NCBI GenBank assembly: GCA_963923035.1
Contig: CAWUKT010000014.1
Location: forward strand, 1 to 64,000
Source: CAWUKT01 sp963923035
GTDB taxonomy: Bacteria > Bacteroidota > Bacteroidia > J057 > JADKCL01
DNA: 64,000 bases
Direction of reading: 5' to 3'
Each line of letters opens with the position of its first letter. Within the stretch, counting starts at the first letter, position 1. The translations under genes were made by a program, and so were the position numbers. Below the pieces are notes generated by a model that worked only from the letters and a program-made list of their open reading frames with translations, was not told where the DNA came from and did not search any database. This document shows, in pieces, positions 61,643 to 64,000 of this stretch.

Positions 61643-64000
61643 ATGCTTCTTTTTTGGATGATGAATAAGGTGAGCTTTTATGGAAAGCCCCGAAGGCGTA
61701 TCGCTTTTTCGGTGCTGTTTCTATTGGGTTTATTTCTATTCAACTCCGGTGCTGAACTACACGCCCAACCCCTCGCCTGGGAATGGGTCCGAACCGCCAA
61801 TGGACCCGATTATGAGGCGATCAATTCGATTGCCATCGATACCATCGACCACTCCCTGTATTTTGGAGGCTCCTACCGTACGAGTCTGGAAATCGACGGT
61901 ACGACCTATGCCGGAACGACTTACGACCAAGCCTATATTTCCCGCACCGATACCACCGGAAACCTTTTTTGGACCTTCCAGTGGCTCTCTTCCGACAGTT
62001 CCCGGATCATTGACGTCAGCTCGAGTCCCTTTGGAAATGTATTTTTCATCGGGGAGTTCCAGGACAGCCTCTTCTTTCCCAACAATCTAAGTGCGACTTC
62101 CTACGATACCCTCATCAGCAATGGGGGCCAGGACTTGATCGTGGGATATATCCAGGCGAATGGCAACCGGGCCTGGTACCGCCACTACGGAGGACCGGGT
62201 GAGGAAACCGCGGGGGGAGTGGACCGCCGCAATGGCAACCTGTACTTCACCGGCACCTTCGAAGGCACGGCTTCATTTTCCTCTGTCTCCAAAACTTCGG
62301 CCGGAGGCCAGGATGCCTTCCTGGTCAATGCCAGTTTCTTGTTTGGCAGTACCAATTGGGTGCGTCAGGCCGGTGGCAACATCGATGCCCGCGGTCTGAA
62401 GGTCTGCTCCGACGGAGGCGGCGTCTACTGGGCCGGAACCTATGGGGCCGGCAATATGGACATCGAACTGTTTACGGCGCCCACCTTGAACAATATCGGC
62501 GGCGACGACGTCTTCATCGCCAAATACGATCACTTCGGGGCCCCGCTGTGGGCCAACCGATTGGGTTCCGTCTCCAACGGGAACCCTGATCTCCTGACGG
62601 GCATGGGATGTGATGTCACCGGAGTCTTTGTCACCGGCAGTTACAGCAGTGCATTTGACATCTACCGCCCCGGTGGGGCATATTTTGGTGGACTCACGTC
62701 TGCCGGTTCGCGGTCGCAGTTCCTCCTCAGCTACAATCCGACCTCGGGCGAGCCCCAGTGGAGCCAGCGCATCGCTGGCCTCAATTCCGGCATGGCGGGC
62801 GAATTGTCCGCCGACCAGCGCGGGGCGATTTTTGTCTCCGGAGGCTGGTCCGGCAACAGCGCCCTCGGGGGCGGAACCTCCTATCCAGCCAACGGCATTG
62901 ACGGCTACCTCGCCCGCTACGCCAACAATGGCAACTTTGAGTGGGCGGTTCCGATCGAAGGCAACGGGAACCAGGTTCCCATGTCCGTGGCCGCCGAGCA
63001 AGAGCTGGTGGTGGTCGCGGGATTCCACACCGATACCGCCAACTTTGCGGGGCTGGTCGCCGACTTTGTTGGCGGCTCCCAGGACGCATTCTATGCGCGC
63101 TTGGGTTGTCCATCTCCCACTTCCCCTAATCTGTTGGACTTCGCCGGTCCCGATTCTACCGACTGCGCCGATAGCCTGAACCTCTACGCCAGCGGGCTGG
63201 GATTGTCCTGGCAGGGAACCTGGACCGTCCTGTCGGGTTCCGCGACCATCGCTGCTCCCACCGATCCGGGAGCCCTGGTCAATTTCAACGGGGCCAACGG
63301 ACTCTATGTCCTCCAATGGAGCATGACCACCGGTGGCTGTTCCCTCGCCGATACCGTGGAAATAGACATCTTGACGCCGCCCGTGGCCGCTACCGGGCCC
63401 GATACGAATATTTGTGGGGCGGACCTCACCCTCTACGCCCAGAATACCGGTCCCTATACCGGAACCTGGAGTGTCCTGAGCGGCGGTGGGGTGGTGCAGG
63501 TGCCCACTTCTAATACTTCCCTCATCAGCAGCCTTCCCCCCGGCCAAAATGACTTGCTTTGGACGGTTGGGCCTGCGGCCTGCCAGGAAACGGATACCCT
63601 GAGCATCTTCAGCGACAGTGCCATCACGGCGCTGGCCGGTCCCAATGTCAACCTGTGCGGGGTGCAGCCCATCAACCTGGCGGGCAACAATCCCGGCATT
63701 CTTCCCGCGGAATGGACTTTGGTGAATGGGGGCGGCACTCTCGCCGATTCGAGCCTGTTCAATACCCAGTTTACCCCGGTGGCGGGCCTGACCGAATTGG
63801 AATGGCGGGTCACGAATGGGGTATGCGAAGAAAGAGATACCGTCACGGTCGAAGTCTTTTCGCCGCTTCCGGCCTTTGCCGGAAACGATACGAGTATTTG
63901 TGGGGATACCCTGGTTCTGAACGCCAGCGGAGCCGGGACTTCAGGAACCGGCACCTGGTCCATCCTTGCCGGTTCGGGAACCTTCTCCAATGTCAACGAC
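61643..64000 (+). CDS. Large secreted repeat protein, 5' part only (runs off the window)
   Basis: The frame is open for 786 codons to the last base, without a stop. It begins with a signal peptide (RIAFSVLFLLGLFLFNSGAE, then LHAQ); starts at 61643, 61658 or 61661 are all possible. Residues about 40-490 are beta-propeller-like repeats (GGDDVFIAKYDHFGAPLWAN, GGSQDAFYARLG, GNLYFTGTFEG). From about residue 500 come Ig/PKD-like repeats of about 85 residues with the pattern AGPDxxICG, LTLYAQNTG and GTWSVLSGGG, at least four copies. These are common in T9SS-exported surface proteins whose sorting domain would lie beyond the window. Function is probably adhesion or gliding-related, which is inference. 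Confidence 0.8.
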   Translation, partial: MLLFWMMNKVSFYGKPRRRIAFSVLFLLGLFLFNSGAELHAQPLAWEWVRTANGPDYEAINSIAIDTIDHSLYFGGSYRTSLEIDGTTYAGTTYDQAYISRTDTTGNLFWTFQWLSSDSSRIIDVSSSPFGNVFFIGEFQDSLFFPNNLSATSYDTLISNGGQDLIVGYIQANGNRAWYRHYGGPGEETAGGVDRRNGNLYFTGTFEGTASFSSVSKTSAGGQDAFLVNASFLFGSTNWVRQAGGNIDARGLKVCSDGGGVYWAGTYGAGNMDIELFTAPTLNNIGGDDVFIAKYDHFGAPLWANRLGSVSNGNPDLLTGMGCDVTGVFVTGSYSSAFDIYRPGGAYFGGLTSAGSRSQFLLSYNPTSGEPQWSQRIAGLNSGMAGELSADQRGAIFVSGGWSGNSALGGGTSYPANGIDGYLARYANNGNFEWAVPIEGNGNQVPMSVAAEQELVVVAGFHTDTANFAGLVADFVGGSQDAFYARLGCPSPTSPNLLDFAGPDSTDCADSLNLYASGLGLSWQGTWTVLSGSATIAAPTDPGALVNFNGANGLYVLQWSMTTGGCSLADTVEIDILTPPVAATGPDTNICGADLTLYAQNTGPYTGTWSVLSGGGVVQVPTSNTSLISSLPPGQNDLLWTVGPAACQETDTLSIFSDSAITALAGPNVNLCGVQPINLAGNNPGILPAEWTLVNGGGTLADSSLFNTQFTPVAGLTELEWRVTNGVCEERDTVTVEVFSPLPAFAGNDTSICGDTLVLNASGAGTSGTGTWSILAGSGTFSNVND

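Overview
The window reads as a piece of a Bacteroidota chromosome, most likely of the Saprospiria (Lewinella/Haliscomenobacter-like) type. The evidence is several proteins ending in type IX secretion (T9SS) sorting domains, a SusC/SusD pair, a CcoN-CcoO fusion, an rpsU-xer-hpf cluster, TTG-n18-21-TAnnTTTG-like promoters and few strong Shine-Dalgarno sites. No replication origin, rRNA, tRNA or intact transposase was seen.

Layout. 1-6.3 kb: a 21-bp-period repeat array, a giant HYR-repeat T9SS protein and a peptidase S74 (self-chaperoned fibre) protein, both on the minus strand. 6.4-8.1 kb: four tandem minus-strand small-RNA-like units, each with the same dyad-plus-TATATTTG promoter and an intrinsic terminator, interrupted by a plus-strand VOC lipoprotein gene. 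8.1-24 kb: an ABC exporter; a DUF4157 protein and a peptidoglycan-hydrolase protein that both look like cargo of extracellular contractile injection systems (eCIS); tandem ankyrin genes; hpf-xer-rpsU; an AraC regulator; acyl-CoA dehydrogenase; apt; cvfB; and several secreted or membrane proteins. 24-34.9 kb: two coupled glycosyltransferases, a heavily codon-biased SusC/SusD pair and a helical-repeat protein. 34.9-36.4 kb: a second intergenic cluster of three tandem plus-strand RNA-like units with nearly identical 5' blocks. 36.4-45.3 kb: a ribonucleotide-reductase-like protein without the catalytic core, yaaA, an aldehyde dehydrogenase, a GT39-like membrane protein with an SDR, plsY, and a possible metal-related envelope pair. 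45.4-52 kb: tandem M43 metalloprotease paralogues with T9SS tails, then asnB. 52-60.7 kb: a complete minus-strand cbb3 oxidase cluster (ccoI-S-NO-Q-P-G-H plus a TauE/SafE-like gene). 60.8-64 kb: a second 21-bp-period array and the 5' part of a large secreted protein that runs off the end.

How the parts relate. The T9SS substrates, S74 protein, SusCD and metalloproteases fit a surface-active, polymer-degrading lifestyle. The cbb3 cluster supports microaerobic respiration. The two eCIS-like cargo genes imply an injection apparatus elsewhere in the genome. The least explained features are the two tandem RNA-unit clusters, the two 21-bp-period arrays and the C-terminal domain of the DUF4157 protein.
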